Assembly: GCF_900637205.1 (NCBI RefSeq)
Contig: NZ_LR134355.1
Span: forward strand, 434,001-498,000
DNA length: 64,000 nt
DNA from: Mycolicibacterium chitae
GTDB lineage: Bacteria > Actinomycetota > Actinomycetes > Mycobacteriales > Mycobacteriaceae
Direction of reading: 5' to 3'
Shown here: positions 1-9,051 of the stretch, piece by piece
How the letters are laid out: every line of letters begins with the position of its first letter
Position numbering within the stretch: the first letter of the stretch is position 1
Notes under the pieces: model-generated
Databases searched by the model: none
Told to the model about the DNA's origin: nothing
Seen by the model: the letters and a program-made list of their open reading frames with translations, nothing else
Program-made: the position numbers and the translations under genes

Positions 1-428
1 AGCGTGCCGTCGGCGACGCCCACCACCACATCGGCCACATCGCCGTGCATCACGTAGTCGGGGTCCAGGGCCGCCGCACCAACCAGCGCCCCGGCGGCCA
101 ACTGCTCGAGCGTCTCGGCGTCCGGGGTTTCGGCGGTCAGCAGCGCCAGCTCGGTCAGCGTCGTGCCCAGCAGCGGCGAGGGCACCAGCGCCCGGCCCAG
201 TTCGGTGACGACGGCCGCGGCGTCGGCGAGCTCTCCGCCGGCCCCGCCGAACTCCTCGGGCACCACCAGCGCGGCGACGCCCACCTGCTCGCACAGCAGC
301 GTCCACAGCTTCCGGTCGTAGCCGGATTCGGATTCCATCGCGGCGCGAACCTGTTCGGGCCCAGCGTGTTTGGTGACCAGATCCCGGACGGTCTGGACCA
401 GGAGCGTGCGTTCCTCGGTGCTGGTCAC
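1..428 (-). CDS. fadE33: Acyl-CoA dehydrogenase FadE33, partial (N-terminal part only)
   Basis: The reading frame runs leftward off the window edge, so only about 142 N-terminal residues are present. The start is GTG at 428-426, which overlaps the fadE32 stop as GTGA, showing translational coupling. The visible part has the acyl-CoA dehydrogenase N-terminal helical domain, with VPEEFGGAGGELADAAAV in the region expected for this fold. By position (fourth gene after fadD3) it matches M. tuberculosis Rv3564. In that species FadE31 forms heteromeric complexes with FadE32 or FadE33, and these act late in sterol ring C/D beta-oxidation. The assignment rests on gene order and family, since the catalytic half is outside the window. 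Confidence 0.85.
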   Translation of the reverse strand, partial: MTSTEERTLLVQTVRDLVTKHAGPEQVRAAMESESGYDRKLWTLLCEQVGVAALVVPEEFGGAGGELADAAAVVTELGRALVPSPLLGTTLTELALLTAETPDAETLEQLAAGALVGAAALDPDYVMHGDVADVVVGVADGT

Positions 429-1384
429 AACGCCTCCAATACGCGTCGCCGGTGATAGGTCGGATCGCCCCAGGCAGAGCGCAGCGCCTGGGCGCGCAGG
501 AGCAGCAGGCCCAGGTCGTGTTCCTGGGTGAAGCCGATCGCGCCGTGGGTCTGCAGGGCCGAACGCGCGGCCAGCAGGCCGGCCTCGGCGGCCGCCACCT
601 TGGCCGCGCTGATGTCGCGGGCTGCGTCCGGGCTCTGCTCACCCAGCGACAGCGCGGCGCCGAACACCAACGGCCGGGCCAACTCCAGGGCGATGTGCAC
701 ATCGGCGAGCTTGTGCTTGATCGCCTGATACGAGCCGATCACCCGGCCGAACTGGGTGCGCTGCTTGGCGTAGTCGACCGAGGCATCCAGCATGGCCTGG
801 CCCGCGCCGATCAGTTGCGCCGCGGTGAGCAGCGAGCCGAACTGCGCGGCCCGCTCGATGTCGGCGTCCCAGCCGGCGCCCTCGGCGGTGACGTCGAAGA
901 GTCGCCGGCTCGGGTCCACCGAGTCGTGGCCGTCACCGGCGGAGCCCTCGTGTACCTGTTGATCGGCGACCAGCGTCAGGCCGGCGAAGTCGGCGCTGAC
1001 GGCGCGCGGCTGCAGCGGTGCGGCCACCGTGGCGATCAGCTCGCCGGCGGCCAGCGCGGCGCTGCGCTGCGCCGCGGCCTCGCTGCCGGCCAAGAGCACC
1101 GGCGCCACCGCGACCGATTCGGTGACCGGCCCGGGGACACACCAGTAGCCCAGCCGCTCGCCGGCGACCACCAGGTCCACCGGATGCGCGCCGATGCCGT
1201 CGTGTTCCTCGGCCACATTCAGCGCGGTGACGCCGAGGTCGGCCAGCGTGGACCACACCTTGCGGGCCGGGGCGGTGTCCCCGGCCGACCAGGCGCGCAC
1301 CGCGGCCGGCAGGTCGGCGGATCCCAGCGCCGCGTCGATGCTCGCGCCGAAGTCGCGCTGCTGTTCGTCGAGTTCGAAGTTCAT
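425..1384 (-). CDS. fadE32: Acyl-CoA dehydrogenase subunit FadE32
   Basis: 319 residues, start ATG at 1384, overlapping the fadE31 stop by ATGA. The N-terminus (MNFELDEQQRDFGASIDAAL) and the C-terminal helical half (DYAKQRTQFGRVIGSYQAIK, then THGAIGFTQEHDLGLLLLRA) are those of short actinobacterial acyl-CoA dehydrogenases that work as alpha2beta2 heterotetramers. It is shorter than the usual 380-400 residues, as expected for the partner subunit. It lies between fadE31 and fadE33 in an operon led by fadD3. Known for the family: FadE31-FadE32 complexes are proposed to dehydrogenate CoA thioesters formed after opening of steroid rings C and D. The exact substrate is inferred. Confidence 0.9.
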   Translation of the reverse strand: MNFELDEQQRDFGASIDAALGSADLPAAVRAWSAGDTAPARKVWSTLADLGVTALNVAEEHDGIGAHPVDLVVAGERLGYWCVPGPVTESVAVAPVLLAGSEAAAQRSAALAAGELIATVAAPLQPRAVSADFAGLTLVADQQVHEGSAGDGHDSVDPSRRLFDVTAEGAGWDADIERAAQFGSLLTAAQLIGAGQAMLDASVDYAKQRTQFGRVIGSYQAIKHKLADVHIALELARPLVFGAALSLGEQSPDAARDISAAKVAAAEAGLLAARSALQTHGAIGFTQEHDLGLLLLRAQALRSAWGDPTYHRRRVLEAL

Positions 1385-2529
1385 TTGGCTTTGGCCTCCC
1401 GGGGCAACCCCAGCAGCCGCTCGGCGATGATGTTGCGCTGAATCTCGTTGGTACCGGCGTAGATCGGGCCGCCGAGGGCAAACAGATAGCCCTCGGCCCA
1501 GCTGTCGGCGAGCTCCCCGTCGGCGCCGCGCAAATCCAGGGCGGTCTGGTGCAGGTCGACGTCGAGTTCGGACCAGAACACCTTGGTCACCGAGGACTCC
1601 GCCCCCAGTTCGCCGCCGCCGGCCAGCCGGGTCACGGTGCCGAAGGTCTGCAGGCGGTAGGCCTGCGCCTTGATCCAGGCGTCGGCGACGCGGCCGCCGA
1701 ACTCCACCCGGGTGGCGTCGTCGGACTGCGATTTCCACAGTTGCACAAGGCGATCGGCCGCTGCGGTGAAGCGGGCCGGGCTGCGCAGCGACATGCCTCG
1801 CTCGTTGCTCGAGGTGCTCATCGCGGCCCGCCAGCCCTCGTTCGGCGCGCCGATGACGTCCTGGTCGGGCACGAACACGTCATCGAGGAAGATCTCGCCG
1901 AAACCGGTGTCCCCGCCGAGCTGCGCGATGGGCCGCACCGTGATGCCGTCGGCCTTCAGGTCGAACATGAAGTACGTCAGGCCGTGGTGGCGTTGGGCCT
2001 CGGGATCGGATCGGAACAGGCCGAAGGCCATGTCGCCGAACGGCGCTCGCGAGCTCCAGATCTTCTGGCCGTTGAGTTTCCAGCCGCCGTCGGTCTTGGT
2101 GGCGGTGGCCCGCAGCGAGGCCAGGTCGCTGCCCGACTCGGGTTCCGACCAGGCTTGGGCCCAGATCTGCTCACCGCTGGCCATCTTCGGCAGGATGCGC
2201 TCGAGTTGTTCCTCGGTGCCGTGCCCGAACAGCGTCGGCGCCAGCATCGAGGTGCCGTTGGCGCTCGCTCGCCCCGGCGCCCCGGCGTGGAAGTACTCCT
2301 CCTCGTAGGCCACCCACTCCAGCAGCGACGCGTCGCGGCCGCCGTAGCGCTGCGGCCAGGTGATCACCGAAAGCCCGGCGTCGTACAGGATCTTGTCCCA
2401 GCGCCGGTGCTGCTCGAAGCCCTCGGCGGTGTCGTAGGACTTGGTCGGGAAGTCGTCGCGGTGGGCGGCCAGGAAGTCGCGGACCTCGGCGCGCAGCGCA
2501 TCGGCCTCCTCGGTGAAGTGGAGATCCAT
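1381..2529 (-). CDS. fadE31: Acyl-CoA dehydrogenase FadE31
   Basis: 382 residues, start ATG at 2529, sharing one base with the fadD3 stop (TGATG). Full-length acyl-CoA dehydrogenase: N-terminal helices (MDLHFTEEADALRAEVRDFL), the beta-domain motif WSEPESGSDLASLRA around residue 130, and the C-terminal FAD-contact motif GPIYAGTNEIQRNIIAERLL. It is the larger subunit expected to pair with FadE32 or FadE33. All genes from fadD3 to fadE33 overlap by 1-4 bases, so they form one operon. The operon starts near the KstR2 box at 4183-4196 and is therefore probably de-repressed by HIP-CoA. Confidence 0.93.
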   Translation of the reverse strand: MDLHFTEEADALRAEVRDFLAAHRDDFPTKSYDTAEGFEQHRRWDKILYDAGLSVITWPQRYGGRDASLLEWVAYEEEYFHAGAPGRASANGTSMLAPTLFGHGTEEQLERILPKMASGEQIWAQAWSEPESGSDLASLRATATKTDGGWKLNGQKIWSSRAPFGDMAFGLFRSDPEAQRHHGLTYFMFDLKADGITVRPIAQLGGDTGFGEIFLDDVFVPDQDVIGAPNEGWRAAMSTSSNERGMSLRSPARFTAAADRLVQLWKSQSDDATRVEFGGRVADAWIKAQAYRLQTFGTVTRLAGGGELGAESSVTKVFWSELDVDLHQTALDLRGADGELADSWAEGYLFALGGPIYAGTNEIQRNIIAERLLGLPREAKAK

Positions 2530-4109
2530 CAGACCCTTTCCCTCAACTGCGGTTTGACCACCTTGCCCCCCGGGTTGCGCGGCAGGGCGGCAAGGAATTC
2601 CACCGATCGGGGCACCTTGAAGTTGGCGAGGTGCGCCCGGGTGTGGGCGATCACCGCTTGTTCGTCGAGTTCGGCGTCGGGCAGTCGGACGACGAACGCC
2701 TTGCCCACCTCGCCGAGACGTTGGTCGGGCACCCCGATGACGGCGGCTTCGGCGACCCCGGGCAGCCGGGCCAGCACCTGTTCGATCTCGGCCGGGTAGA
2801 CGTTGAACCCGCCGCAGATGTACATGTCCTTCAGCCGGTCGGTGATGCGCAGATTGCCTGCGGCATCGACGGTTCCGACGTCGCCGGTGTGCAACCAGCC
2901 GTCGGCGTCGATGGCCGCGGCGGTGGCGTCCGGGTCGTCCAGGTAGCCGAGCATCACGTTCGGTCCGCGCAACAGCACCTCCCCGGCGTCGTCCCCGTCC
3001 GCGGCGTCGATGCGCAGTTCGAAGTCGGCGATCGGCCGCCCGCACGTGGTGGCGACCGTGACGGCGTCGTCGGTCGCGCGGCACATGGTGCCGAACCCGG
3101 CGGCCTCGGTCAGCCCGTAGGCCGTCAGCACGATGTCGATGTCGAGTTCGGTCTGCATCCGTTCGATCAGCACGACCGGGACCACGGCCGCGCCGGTCAC
3201 GGCGAACCGCAGCGAACTCAGGTCGTAGTCGTCGCGGCGGGGGTGATCGAGCAGCGTCTGGTAGATGGTCGGCGGGCCGGGCAGCACCGTGGCGCGGTGT
3301 TCGGCGACGGCGCGTATGGTTTCTTCGGGGTCGAAGGTCAGCTGCGGGATCAGCGTCGCGCCGGTCTGCAGGCAGGCCAGGATGCCGGCCTTGTAGCCGA
3401 AGTTGTGGAAGAACGGGTTGATGCACAGATAGCGGTCGGTGCTGGTGATCTCGCCGCACGCGGCCCACGCCGCCGGCCCGGCCAGCGACTGCCGGTGCGC
3501 GCACAGCACACCTTTGCTGCGGCCGGTGGTGCCGGAGGTGAACAGGACGTCGGCGACGTCGTCGGGGCGCACCGCGGCGGCCCGCGCGTCGGCGGTCTCG
3601 ACCAGTGCCGGATCCTCGCCGCGGGCCATGAACTCGTCCCAGGTGCCATCGGCGGCGTCGACCGGCACCCGCACGATGTGGCGCAGCGCGGGCAGTGCGG
3701 CGGTGTCGAGTTCAGCGACGCGGTCGGCGCCGAGGAACTCGCCCATCGCGATGAGTACCGGGGCGGCGGTGCGCGCGAGGATGTCGGCGGCCTCCGGGGC
3801 GGTGTAGCGGGTGTTCAGCGGGACGACGACGGCACCGGCCCAGTGTGTGGCCAGGCAGGCCACCACCCAGTGCCAGGTGTTCGGCGACCAGAGCGCGACC
3901 CGGTCGCCCGGTTCGACGCCGAGGTCGACCAGCGCCGCGGCGGCCCGGCGGACCTCCTGGCGAAGCTCGGAGTAGGTGAGTGTGCGCTCGGCGGTGACGA
4001 CGGCCTGGTGGTCGGGCAGGGCGCGCGAGATGTGGTCCAGCACCGCAGGGGTGGTCCGCGGCACGGTGGTCCCCGCGTCGCCGCCGTCCGGCCCGCCGGA
4101 TCGCGCCAT
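2529..4109 (-). CDS. fadD3: HIP-CoA ligase FadD3
   Basis: 526-residue ANL-superfamily acyl-CoA synthetase. The ATP-binding loop FTSGTTGRSKG is at about residues 190-200, followed by YGLTEAAGFGT, the hinge region WLHTGDVG, GGFNVYPAEIE, and the C-terminal catalytic lysine motif PRNPGGKVVK. In M. tuberculosis FadD3 activates 3a-alpha-H-4alpha(3'-propanoate)-7a-beta-methylhexahydro-1,5-indanedione (HIP) with CoA and ATP, committing rings C/D to degradation. HIP-CoA is the inducer of KstR2. The ATG at 4109 has a good ribosome site (agaggagc) just upstream. The gene diverges from fadE30 across the KstR2 box, exactly as Rv3561 and Rv3560c do. Confidence 0.95.
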   Translation of the reverse strand: MARSGGPDGGDAGTTVPRTTPAVLDHISRALPDHQAVVTAERTLTYSELRQEVRRAAAALVDLGVEPGDRVALWSPNTWHWVVACLATHWAGAVVVPLNTRYTAPEAADILARTAAPVLIAMGEFLGADRVAELDTAALPALRHIVRVPVDAADGTWDEFMARGEDPALVETADARAAAVRPDDVADVLFTSGTTGRSKGVLCAHRQSLAGPAAWAACGEITSTDRYLCINPFFHNFGYKAGILACLQTGATLIPQLTFDPEETIRAVAEHRATVLPGPPTIYQTLLDHPRRDDYDLSSLRFAVTGAAVVPVVLIERMQTELDIDIVLTAYGLTEAAGFGTMCRATDDAVTVATTCGRPIADFELRIDAADGDDAGEVLLRGPNVMLGYLDDPDATAAAIDADGWLHTGDVGTVDAAGNLRITDRLKDMYICGGFNVYPAEIEQVLARLPGVAEAAVIGVPDQRLGEVGKAFVVRLPDAELDEQAVIAHTRAHLANFKVPRSVEFLAALPRNPGGKVVKPQLRERV

Positions 4110-4182
4110 GATGCTCCTCTGGGATTGATTGCCCGGCTCGCATCGCGCATCTGCGCTGCGTACATCGTCGACCGGTCACCAA

Positions 4183-4196
4183 AGCAAGTGCTTGGT
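4183..4196. promoter_or_regulatory. KstR2 box, fadE30/fadD3 divergent promoter
   Basis: AGCAAGTGCTTGGT matches the published KstR2 operator AnCAAGnnCTTGnT at every fixed base. It ends 4 bases before a candidate -10 element TAGCCT (4201-4206), which is followed by 6 bases and the fadE30 ATG at 4213. The fadE30 message is therefore probably leaderless, and repressor bound here would block the core promoter. Confidence 0.93.
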
Positions 4197-4212
4197 AGGT
4201 TAGCCTACAGGG

Positions 4213-5373
4213 ATGGCGGAGGTCCAGAAGTTCCGGGCGGAGGTCCGCGAGTGGCTGGCCGACAACCTCGTCGGCGAATTTGCAGCGCTCAAAGGCCTCG
4301 GTGGTCCCGGCCGTGAGCACGAGGCGTTCGAGGAACGGCGCGCCTGGAACCAGCATCTGGCGGCGGCCGGGCTGACGTGTCTGGGGTGGCCGACCGAGCA
4401 CGGCGGCCGCGGGCTGTCGGTCGCGCACCGGGTGGCGTTCTACGAGGAGTACGCCCGCGCGAACGCCCCGGACAAGGTCAACCACTTCGGCGAGGAACTG
4501 CTGGGCCCCACGCTGATCGCGTTCGGCACCCCCGAACAGCAGCAGCGCTTCCTGCCGCGCATTCTCGACGTCACCGAGCTGTGGTCGCAGGGGTATTCCG
4601 AACCCGGCGCGGGCAGTGACCTGGCCAATGTGTCGACCACCGCGGTCCTCGACGGCGACCAGTGGGTGATCAACGGCCAGAAGGTGTGGACCTCGCTGGC
4701 GCACTGGGCGCAGTGGTGCTTCGTGGTGGCCCGCAGCGAGAAGGGATCCAAGCGGCACGCCGGCCTGTCCTATCTGCTGGTGCCGCTGGACCAGCCCGGG
4801 GTGCAGATCCGCCCGATCGTCCAGCTGACGGGCGACTCGGAGTTCAACGAGGTGTTCTTCGACGACGCCCGCACCGACGCCTCGCTGGTGGTCGGGGAGC
4901 CCGGCGACGGCTGGCGCATCGCGATGGGCACGCTCACCTTCGAGCGTGGGGTGTCCACCCTGGGGCAGCAGATCCGTTACGCGCGTGAGCTTTCCGGCAT
5001 CGTGGCCCTGGCGCGGAGTAACGGCACCATCGACGACCCGCTGATCCGGGAACGGCTGACCCGGGCGTGGGTCGGGCTGAAGGCGATGCGCTCGTATGCG
5101 CTGGCCACCATGGATGTCGAACGGCCGGGCCAAGATAACGTGTCGAAGTTGTTGTGGGCCAACTGGCATCGCGGCCTGGGTGAGCTGGCGATGGACATCG
5201 CCGGTAAGGCCGGGTTGGTGCTCGCCGATCAGGACGGCACCCCGGACTTCGACGAGTGGCAGCGGCTGTTCCTGTTCTCCCGCTCCGACACCATCTACGG
5301 TGGCTCCAACGAAATCCAGCGCAACATCATCGCCGAGCGCGTCCTCGGCCTGCCCCGAGAGGTGAAGGGTTGA
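4213..5373 (+). CDS. fadE30: Acyl-CoA dehydrogenase FadE30
   Basis: 386 residues. The N-terminal helical domain begins MAEVQKFRAEVREWLADNLV, the mid-domain motif is YSEPGAGSDLANVST, and the C-terminal FAD-contact motif is TIYGGSNEIQRNIIAERVL. In M. tuberculosis Rv3560c/FadE30 carries out the first dehydrogenation of the propionate chain of HIP-CoA (or its 5-hydroxy form), the step after FadD3. There is no Shine-Dalgarno sequence. A TAnnnT element ends 6 bases before the ATG, so a leaderless transcript is likely. The stop overlaps the next ATG (TGATG), making a two-gene operon with ipdF under the KstR2 box at 4183. Confidence 0.94.
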   Translation: MAEVQKFRAEVREWLADNLVGEFAALKGLGGPGREHEAFEERRAWNQHLAAAGLTCLGWPTEHGGRGLSVAHRVAFYEEYARANAPDKVNHFGEELLGPTLIAFGTPEQQQRFLPRILDVTELWSQGYSEPGAGSDLANVSTTAVLDGDQWVINGQKVWTSLAHWAQWCFVVARSEKGSKRHAGLSYLLVPLDQPGVQIRPIVQLTGDSEFNEVFFDDARTDASLVVGEPGDGWRIAMGTLTFERGVSTLGQQIRYARELSGIVALARSNGTIDDPLIRERLTRAWVGLKAMRSYALATMDVERPGQDNVSKLLWANWHRGLGELAMDIAGKAGLVLADQDGTPDFDEWQRLFLFSRSDTIYGGSNEIQRNIIAERVLGLPREVKG

Positions 5374-6161
5374 TGAGTCTCGCCAACGTCCCGGAAGAGA
5401 TTGCCGGACATGGACTTCTGACCGGCAAGGTGGTGGTGGTCACCGCGGCGGCCGGCACCGGGATCGGTGCGGCCACCGCCCGCCGTGCCCTGGCCGAGGG
5501 GGCGGATGTGGTGGTCTCCGACCATCACGAGCGCCGCCTCGGCGAGACCAAGGAGCAGCTGGAAGCCCTGGGGCTGGGCCGGGTGGAGAGCGTGGTCTGC
5601 GACGTCACCTCCACCGCGCAGGTGGACGCCCTGATCGCGTCGACCACCGCGCGCCTGGGCCGGCTCGACGTCCTGGTCAACAACGCGGGACTCGGCGGTC
5701 AGACCCCCGTCGTCGACATGACCGACGAGGAATGGGACCGGGTCCTCAACGTCACGCTCACGTCGGTGCTGCGGGCCACCCGCGCCGCGCTGCGGTACTT
5801 CCGGGAGGCCGAGCACGGCGGCGTCATCGTCAACAACGCCAGCGTATTGGGTTGGCGCGCACAGCATTCCCAATCCCACTACGCGGCGGCCAAGGCCGGC
5901 GTCATGGCGCTCACCCGCTGCAGCGCCATCGAGGCGGTCGAATACGGGGTGCGGATCAACGCCGTCTCCCCGAGCATCGCCCGGCACAAGTTCCTGGAGA
6001 AGACCAGCTCGGCCGACCTGCTGGACCGGCTGTCGTCGGACGAGGCATTCGGGCGCGCGGCCGAACCGTGGGAGGTCGCGGCCACCATCGCGTTCCTGGC
6101 CAGCGACTACTCGAGCTACCTGACCGGCGAGGTCATCTCGGTCTCCAGCCAGCATCCCTGA
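5373..6161 (+). CDS. ipdF: SDR oxidoreductase IpdF (ring C/D steroid breakdown)
   Basis: 262-residue short-chain dehydrogenase. The start ATG at 5373 overlaps the fadE30 stop. The nucleotide-binding motif is VVVTAAAGTGIGAAT, about residues 20-34. It differs from the usual TGxxxGIG by having an alanine where the second residue is normally glycine. The family motif NNAG occurs at about residue 107, and the active site has Ser (NASVLGW) and the YAAAK motif (SHYAAAKAG). It is the positional equivalent of Rv3559c/IpdF, which oxidises the 5-hydroxy group of hydroxy-indene-carboxyl-CoA intermediates before ring D hydrolysis. The function is assigned from homology and locus. Confidence 0.9.
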   Translation: MSLANVPEEIAGHGLLTGKVVVVTAAAGTGIGAATARRALAEGADVVVSDHHERRLGETKEQLEALGLGRVESVVCDVTSTAQVDALIASTTARLGRLDVLVNNAGLGGQTPVVDMTDEEWDRVLNVTLTSVLRATRAALRYFREAEHGGVIVNNASVLGWRAQHSQSHYAAAKAGVMALTRCSAIEAVEYGVRINAVSPSIARHKFLEKTSSADLLDRLSSDEAFGRAAEPWEVAATIAFLASDYSSYLTGEVISVSSQHP

Positions 6162-6249
6162 CATTTTCGCGGCGCTCGGCCGCAGCAGGTTTCACCCCGA
6201 CCTTCCCGGGTAGTCGGCTCAGCAGGGCAGCCCAGCGGAAGGAATTGCC

Positions 6250-7431
6250 ATGCGAGCCGTGACCTGGCAGGGGAAGCGCAAGGTGCAGGTGGACACCGTG
6301 CCGGACCCCAAGATCGAGGAGCCCACCGACGCCATCATCGAGGTGAGCTCCACCAACATCTGCGGCTCCGACCTGCATCTCTACGAGGTGCTCGGGGCCT
6401 TCATGAACCCGGGGGACGTCCTCGGTCACGAGCCCATGGGCGTCGTCCGGGAGGTCGGCAGCGCCGTGACGAACCTGGCGCCGGGGGACCGGGTGGTCAT
6501 CCCGTTCCAGATCTCCTGCGGGCACTGCTTCATGTGCGATCAGCAGCTCTACACGCAGTGCGAAACCACCCAGGTGCGGCAGCAGGGGATGGGTGCGGCG
6601 CTGTTCGGCTACTCCGAGCTCTACGGCAGCGTGCCGGGCGGGCAGGCCGAGTACCTGCGCGTCCCGCAGGCGCAGTTCACCCACATCAAGGTGCCCGACG
6701 GGCCGGCGGACTCCCGGTTTGTCTACCTGTCGGACGTGCTGCCCACCGCGTGGCAGGCCGTGGCCTACGCCGAGATTCCCGACGGCGGCTCGGTGGCGGT
6801 GCTGGGGCTCGGCGCGATCGGCGACATGGCCGCCCGTATCGCTCACCATCTCGGGTACCGGGTGATCGGTGTGGACCTGGTGCCGGAGCGGCTGGCGCGC
6901 CTCGAGGCCCGCGGCATCGAAACCGTGGGCCTGAACGAGCCCGACGGGACACTGGGGGACGCGATCCGCGCCCTGACCGACGGTCGCGGTCCCGATTCGG
7001 TGATCGATGCGGTCGGCATGGAGGCGCACGGCTCGCCGGTGGCCCACGCGGCCCAACAACTCACCGGCCTGCTGCCGGACGCGTTGGCCAAGCCGCTGAT
7101 GCAGAAGGCCGGGGTGGACCGCCTCGATGCGCTGTACTCCGCGATCGACATCGTGCGGCGCGGCGGCACCGTGTCCCTGATCGGGGTCTACGGCGGGATG
7201 GCCGACCCGATCCCGATGCTGTCGCTGTTCGACAAGCAGATCACCCTGCGGATGGGCCAGGCCAACGTCAAACGCTGGGTCGACGACATCATGCCGCTGC
7301 TCACCGATGACGATCCGCTCGGTGTCGACACCTTCGCCACCCACGTGCTGCCGCTGGACGAGGCCCCGCACGCCTACCAGATCTTCCAGAAGAAGCAGGA
7401 CGGCGCGGTGAAGGTCATCCTGCAACCGTGA
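6250..7431 (+). CDS. Zinc-dependent alcohol dehydrogenase, formaldehyde dehydrogenase-like subgroup
   Basis: 393-residue medium-chain dehydrogenase/reductase. Catalytic-zinc residues are visible in NICGSDLH and GHEPMG. The structural-zinc loop is CGHCFMCDQQLYTQC. The Rossmann motif is VLGLGAIGDMAAR. A long insertion after the cofactor domain (HGSPVAHAAQQLTGLLPDAL) is typical of the glutathione-independent formaldehyde dehydrogenase-like subgroup. A ribosome site (gaagga) precedes the ATG. It follows ipdF by 88 bases, at the place where M. tuberculosis carries PPE64, so it is an accessory gene. The substrate is unknown, and a link to sterol use is only positional. Confidence 0.85.
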   Translation: MRAVTWQGKRKVQVDTVPDPKIEEPTDAIIEVSSTNICGSDLHLYEVLGAFMNPGDVLGHEPMGVVREVGSAVTNLAPGDRVVIPFQISCGHCFMCDQQLYTQCETTQVRQQGMGAALFGYSELYGSVPGGQAEYLRVPQAQFTHIKVPDGPADSRFVYLSDVLPTAWQAVAYAEIPDGGSVAVLGLGAIGDMAARIAHHLGYRVIGVDLVPERLARLEARGIETVGLNEPDGTLGDAIRALTDGRGPDSVIDAVGMEAHGSPVAHAAQQLTGLLPDALAKPLMQKAGVDRLDALYSAIDIVRRGGTVSLIGVYGGMADPIPMLSLFDKQITLRMGQANVKRWVDDIMPLLTDDDPLGVDTFATHVLPLDEAPHAYQIFQKKQDGAVKVILQP

Positions 7432-7437
7432 GCCCGC

Positions 7438-8043
7438 CTATCGTGGCACCGTCGACAAGGCCGGGGTGACCCAGCGCCGCAAGAACGCGCGCAACTCGGT
7501 GGGCGTGCGGGGCGGATTGCGCGGTGCGATGATCATCGACTGGATGATCCGCAGCAGGAATTCGATCAGATCGTCGATCAGATGGTCGTCGTATCCCAGT
7601 GCAGCCCAGTCGATGTCGGTGCGCAGCAGGATCTCCCGGCAACGTTGGATCACGTCCGGGTCCAGCATGCGACGGCTGAACTGGTGGGAGTGGTCGTTGG
7701 CCACCAGCAGGGTGAGTTCGCTCTGGTGTGGAAGTCGCTCGATGATGTGGGCCACCACCTCGACGAGTTGGTCGGTGGCGGCGAGATGGGCGATCCGACT
7801 GGCGATCTCGTCGACGAAGCCGCGCAGCGCCACGTCGGCCACCTCGGACAGCAGTTCCTCGGTGCTCGCGAAGTAGCGATACACGGTCCGGCGGGTGATC
7901 CCGAGAGTCTCGGCGACCTCCGAGAGCGTGGGTTGGGCTTGGCCGCCGCCGCGCTGCAGGCAGTGCCGGGCCGCGCCGATGATCCGCTGACGGGCCTCCG
8001 CATCGTCGCTCGGCGGTGCGCCGGCCCAGCCCTTTCGGCCCAT
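7438..8043 (-). CDS. TetR-family transcriptional regulator
   Basis: 201 residues with ATG at 8043. The N-terminal helix-turn-helix is at about residues 18-65 (ARQRIIGAARHCLQ, then LSEVAETLGITRRTVYRYFA, then STEELLSEVADVAL), followed by an all-helical ligand-binding domain. It converges on the alcohol dehydrogenase gene, only 6 bases away, and diverges from the ferritin-like hydrolase gene at 8122. It most likely controls that gene and its downstream partners. It is not KstR or KstR2, because kstR2 is clearly present at 10774 and this sequence differs throughout. The ligand is unknown. Confidence 0.9.
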   Translation of the reverse strand: MGRKGWAGAPPSDDAEARQRIIGAARHCLQRGGGQAQPTLSEVAETLGITRRTVYRYFASTEELLSEVADVALRGFVDEIASRIAHLAATDQLVEVVAHIIERLPHQSELTLLVANDHSHQFSRRMLDPDVIQRCREILLRTDIDWAALGYDDHLIDDLIEFLLRIIQSMIIAPRNPPRTPTELRAFLRRWVTPALSTVPR

Positions 8044-8075
8044 GTCATTGACTCTTTTCCGGTCCCGGTCAACAA

Positions 8076-8099
8076 TGACACATGATACACCTGATGTCA
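8076..8099. promoter_or_regulatory. Possible operator between tetR and the hydrolase gene
   Basis: An interrupted inverted repeat TGACA-N14-TGTCA lies in the 78-base divergent spacer. TATCAT on the minus strand within it could be the -10 of the TetR gene. Arms of 5 bases are short, so this is a candidate only. Confidence 0.35.
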
Positions 8100-8121
8100 C
8101 AGTGTGAAATGAGTCGCGGCC

Positions 8122-9042
8122 GTGACTGAACTGCAAGTGCGGCGGCCCCGGTTCAACTTCGGCGACGCCGACGTGCCCTTCGCCTGGAACCCGGAGAACC
8201 CGCAGTTCTCGTTCTTCATGAACGCGACCTCGATGATCGCGATCGGCTTCGAGCAGATGATCGTCGCCGCGGTGCAGGAAGCCAGGCCGCTGATCACCGA
8301 CCCCGAGGTGCTCGCGGAGGCCGCCGCGTTCCTGCGGCAGGAGGCCCAGCATTCGAGTTCGCACCGCAAGCACGTCGCGGCGCTGATCGACCACTACCCC
8401 GGTCTGCAGGAGACCTTCGACGCGGTCAACGCCGCGTTCGACGAGGTCACCGCGACCACCCCGCTGAACTTCCGCCTCGCCTACATCGCCGATCTCGAGG
8501 CCACCTTCACGCCTGCGTTCAAGCTCATGCTGGACAACGAGCGCACGCTGTTCCGCCCCGGCGACGACCGGGTGGCCTCGTTGTTCCTGTGGCACTTCGT
8601 CGAGGAGGTGGAGCACCGCAGTTCGGCGTTGGTCATCTACGACGCGGTGGTGGGCGACCGCTGGTACCGCATGCGGGCGCTGCCCGCCACGCTGCGTCAT
8701 CTGGTGCAGGTCAGCCGGATCCTCGCTGACGGAGTGAACCAGCATGTGCCGCTGCAGGATCGACGGATCGATGCCCGCACCTTCGTCCCGGCGGACCGGG
8801 TGCGGCTGGCGTTGCGGCAGCGCTTCTCCCCGGATTCGGAACACATGGTGAAGTCGGTGCCGGCGTTCCACAGCGTGCCCTGGCGGGAGAAGCTGACCTC
8901 GGTCGGGCGAGTTCTGCTGAGCCAGACCCCATTTCACGACCCGAATCATCAGCCGCTACCGCGGTTCGCCGATCGTTGGTTCCGGCGCTACGACGAGGGG
9001 GCCGACGTGACGCGCTGGTATGCCGCCGAGCGGGCGGGGTAG
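8122..9042 (+). CDS. Predicted metal-dependent hydrolase, ferritin-like (PF10118 type)
   Basis: 306 residues, start GTG at 8122. Conserved features are an early RPRFNFGDADVPFAWNPENP segment, then helices carrying E-x-x-H motifs (EAQHSSSHRKH at about residue 75 and FVEEVEHRSSALVIYD at about 168). These are typical metal ligands of the ferritin-like metal-dependent hydrolase family common in actinobacteria and proteobacteria. No biochemical role is established for the family. It is probably co-transcribed with the membrane protein at 9052, only 9 bases downstream, and controlled by the divergent TetR regulator. Confidence 0.8.
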   Translation: MTELQVRRPRFNFGDADVPFAWNPENPQFSFFMNATSMIAIGFEQMIVAAVQEARPLITDPEVLAEAAAFLRQEAQHSSSHRKHVAALIDHYPGLQETFDAVNAAFDEVTATTPLNFRLAYIADLEATFTPAFKLMLDNERTLFRPGDDRVASLFLWHFVEEVEHRSSALVIYDAVVGDRWYRMRALPATLRHLVQVSRILADGVNQHVPLQDRRIDARTFVPADRVRLALRQRFSPDSEHMVKSVPAFHSVPWREKLTSVGRVLLSQTPFHDPNHQPLPRFADRWFRRYDEGADVTRWYAAERAG

Positions 9043-9051
9043 GGCGCCGGC